The notes beneath the pieces are model-generated. The model was given only the letters and a program-made list of their open reading frames with translations. It had not been told where the DNA came from and did no database searches. From positions 4,036-11,026 of the forward strand of contig DMKG01000147.1 of the NCBI GenBank assembly GCA_003454415.1: a DNA stretch of 6,991 nt. Reading direction: 5' to 3'. The position numbers and the translations under genes were made by a program. Within the stretch, counting starts at the first letter, position 1, and each line of letters starts with the position of its first letter. This stretch comes from Alphaproteobacteria bacterium. GTDB lineage: Bacteria > Pseudomonadota > Alphaproteobacteria > UBA11222. Below, in pieces: positions 6,031 through 6,991 of the stretch.

Positions 6031-6072
6031 TTGCAAACAGGGCTGGTAAAACAGGAGGCGAATGTTAGAACC
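6020..6072. repeat. Inverted repeat 3 of 3 (15-bp stem upstream of gltX)
   Basis: The arms 6020-6034 and 6058-6072 pair along all 15 positions, 14 by Watson-Crick and one G/T (6032/6060), around a 23-nt loop (6035-6057). The half-sites are TCTAACATTTG (6023-6033, plus) and TCTAACATTCG (6069-6059, minus), separated by 25 nt as in repeat 1. An AGGAGG (6053-6058) lies at the 3' side of the loop and an ATG (6062-6064) in the 3' arm. It ends 67 bp before the gltX ATG, so it may be in the gltX leader or operator. Confidence 0.8.
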
Positions 6073-6094
6073 GGAGCACTGGCAAGTGTGCTAA
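6062..6094 (+). CDS. Possible 10-codon leader ORF upstream of gltX
   Basis: ATG at 6062 opens MLEPEHWQVC and stops at TAA 6092-6094, 45 bp before gltX and in the same frame. It is preceded by a perfect AGGAGG (6053-6058), but with only three bases between, which is shorter than normal. The start codon lies in the paired 3' arm of inverted repeat 3. There is no run of Glu codons (two of ten), so a classical attenuator is not supported. It may simply be chance. Confidence 0.15.
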   Translation: MLEPEHWQVC

Positions 6095-6139
6095 GCAATA
6101 TCCCCTTACGCAAGCCTTTAGATTTCGAAAGCCCCATCG

Positions 6140-6991
6140 ATGACCGGAACCGCCGCAGTAATCACCCGCTTCGCCCCATCCCCTACAGGATTTCTCCATA
6201 TTGGCGGGGCGCGTACGGCCCTGTTCAACTGGCTGTTTGCCCGCCATCATGGCGGCAGATTCCTGCTTCGCATCGAGGATACTGACCGCGTAAGATCGAC
6301 ACAGGAAGCCATAGATGCGATTCTCGACGGCATGTCCTGGCTTGGTCTTGAACCTGACGAGCCCCCCATTTACCAGTTCAGTCGCCGCGGACGGCACGCC
6401 GAGATTGCGCATCAACTGCTTGCCGCGGGCATGGCTTACCGGTGTTACTGCACCCCGGAAGAACTGGAAGCCATGCGTGAAACCGCCCGCGCCGAAGGCA
6501 GGCCGCCGGTCTATAATGGCATGTGGCGGGACCGCGCTCCTTCGGAAGCGCCGTCAGGCGTCGCGCCTGCGATACGCATCAAAACCCCTCGTGAGGGGGA
6601 AACCATGGTGGCGGACCAGGTTCTGGGAAGCGTCGCCTTCAGCAATGCGCAGCTTGATGATTTCGTCATCCTGCGCAGCGATGGCACGCCGACCTACATG
6701 CATGCGGTTGTGGTCGACGATCACGACATGGGCGTCACCCAGGTGATCCGTGGCGACGATCATCTGACCAACACGTTCCGGCAGTTGCAAATCTATCAAG
6801 CCGCCGGCTGGGAGGCGCCGAGCTTCGCCCACATCCCGCTGATCCACGGCGCCGACGGCGCCAAGCTCTCCAAGCGTCACGGCGCGCTGGGCGTCGAAGC
6901 CTATCGCGACATGGGCTATCTGCCGGAGGCGCTGCGCAACTATCTGCTGCGGCTCGGCTGGGGCCATGGCGATGACGAGATCATCTCGACC
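6140..6991 (+). CDS. gltX: Glutamyl-tRNA synthetase, N-terminal part (cut by window end)
   Basis: Cytosolic class I aminoacyl-tRNA synthetase that charges tRNA(Glu) with glutamate using ATP. The visible 284 codons cover the Rossmann catalytic domain and connective insertion. They include [18 protein letters not shown] (11-28) with the HIGH-type signature HIGG (20-23), FLLRIEDTD (41-49), RCYCTPEEL (101-109), [13 protein letters not shown] (203-215), and the KMSKS-type AKLSKRHG (241-248). The anticodon-binding C-terminal domain, expected over roughly another 180-200 residues, lies beyond the window. The ATG at 6140 is the first start after an in-frame TAG at 6119-6121; the only upstream purine patch is GAAAG (6127-6131), a weak site. 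Many alphaproteobacteria carry two GltX paralogues of differing tRNA specificity, and which this is cannot be read from the fragment. It is divergent from comEC across the repeat-rich gap. Confidence 0.95.
   Translation, partial: MTGTAAVITRFAPSPTGFLHIGGARTALFNWLFARHHGGRFLLRIEDTDRVRSTQEAIDAILDGMSWLGLEPDEPPIYQFSRRGRHAEIAHQLLAAGMAYRCYCTPEELEAMRETARAEGRPPVYNGMWRDRAPSEAPSGVAPAIRIKTPREGETMVADQVLGSVAFSNAQLDDFVILRSDGTPTYMHAVVVDDHDMGVTQVIRGDDHLTNTFRQLQIYQAAGWEAPSFAHIPLIHGADGAKLSKRHGALGVEAYRDMGYLPEALRNYLLRLGWGHGDDEIIST

Larger units (their letters stand above)
5792..6139. other. 348-bp divergent intergenic region between comEC and gltX
   Basis: No convincing gene is present in this stretch, which is visibly more AT-rich from about 5850 to 6070 than the genes around it. 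It contains a small hairpin over the comEC ribosome-binding site (5793-5808), then three inverted repeats in a row (5857-5907, 5917-5989, 6020-6072), then a plain segment with a small 5-bp hairpin (AGCAC 6075-6079 / GTGCT 6088-6092) before the gltX ATG. The two divergent genes must take their promoters from here, so the repeats are well placed to control one or both. A GTG-started 73-codon frame crosses all three repeats and is judged not to be coding. Confidence 0.7.

Noticed and set aside
5847..6068. 73-codon GTG-started frame with AGGAGG (5836-5841) in front, between comEC and gltX
   Set aside because: It spans all three inverted repeats, has an Arg/Ser-rich product with no recognisable motif, and sits in AT-richer non-coding sequence. 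The good ribosome-binding site keeps it from being impossible, but the palindromes explain the sequence better.
6020..6072. Integron attC site (TCTAAC ... GTTAGA ends)
   Set aside because: The outer boxes break the RYYYAAC/GTTRRRY rule at the terminal base. The stem is too regular, lacking the extrahelical bases of attC, and no integrase or cassette gene is present.
5857..6072. CRISPR array
   Set aside because: The three units differ in sequence, are unevenly spaced and have no constant spacer length; no cas gene is present.
5792..6139. LexA box (GTTC-N7-GTTC or GAAC-N7-GAAC) near comEC and gltX
   Set aside because: GTTC and GAAC tetramers are present, but none are paired at the seven-base spacing.

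Overview
The window reads as chromosomal DNA of an alphaproteobacterium. It is GC-rich coding DNA with recognisable alphaproteobacterial versions of GloB, a GloB-linked methyltransferase, MetW, MetX, a ComEC without a metallo-beta-lactamase domain, and GltX. This assignment comes from protein character and gene company, not from a search. No mobile-element gene, rRNA, tRNA or CRISPR array was seen.

Layout. Positions 1-109 are a non-coding left edge with a 13-G run and a small hairpin. gloB (110-877, minus) clears the methylglyoxal-derived glutathione thioester. It is divergent, across a 118-bp AT-rich gap, from a class I SAM-dependent methyltransferase of unknown substrate (996-1721, plus). 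That gene converges on metW (1718-2347, minus), and the two stop codons share one TTAA palindrome. metW overlaps the end of metX (2337-3524, minus); the pair makes the acylated homoserine that opens the methionine pathway. Upstream of metX on the same strand is comEC (3608-5791, minus), an integral-membrane DNA-uptake channel protein. gltX (glutamyl-tRNA synthetase) starts at 6140 on the plus strand and runs off the right edge.

comEC, metX and metW all read leftward with short or overlapping junctions and could be co-transcribed. A TTGACA box between comEC and metX suggests metX-metW also has its own promoter. No canonical rho-independent terminator was recognised.

The most unusual part is the 348-bp gap between the divergent comEC and gltX genes (5792-6139). 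It holds three successive inverted repeats (5857-5907, 5917-5989, 6020-6072). Their six arms all fit one 11-nt half-site, TYTRAMATWYG, arranged as three head-to-head pairs with 25, 27 and 25 nt between half-sites. As hairpins, all three have a 23-nt apical loop. The arms differ between copies, but pairing is largely kept by paired changes. I do not recognise this as a described element. It could be an operator array, a structured leader RNA, or a cluster of small palindromic repeats. A degenerate relative of the second copy may lie at 49-79.
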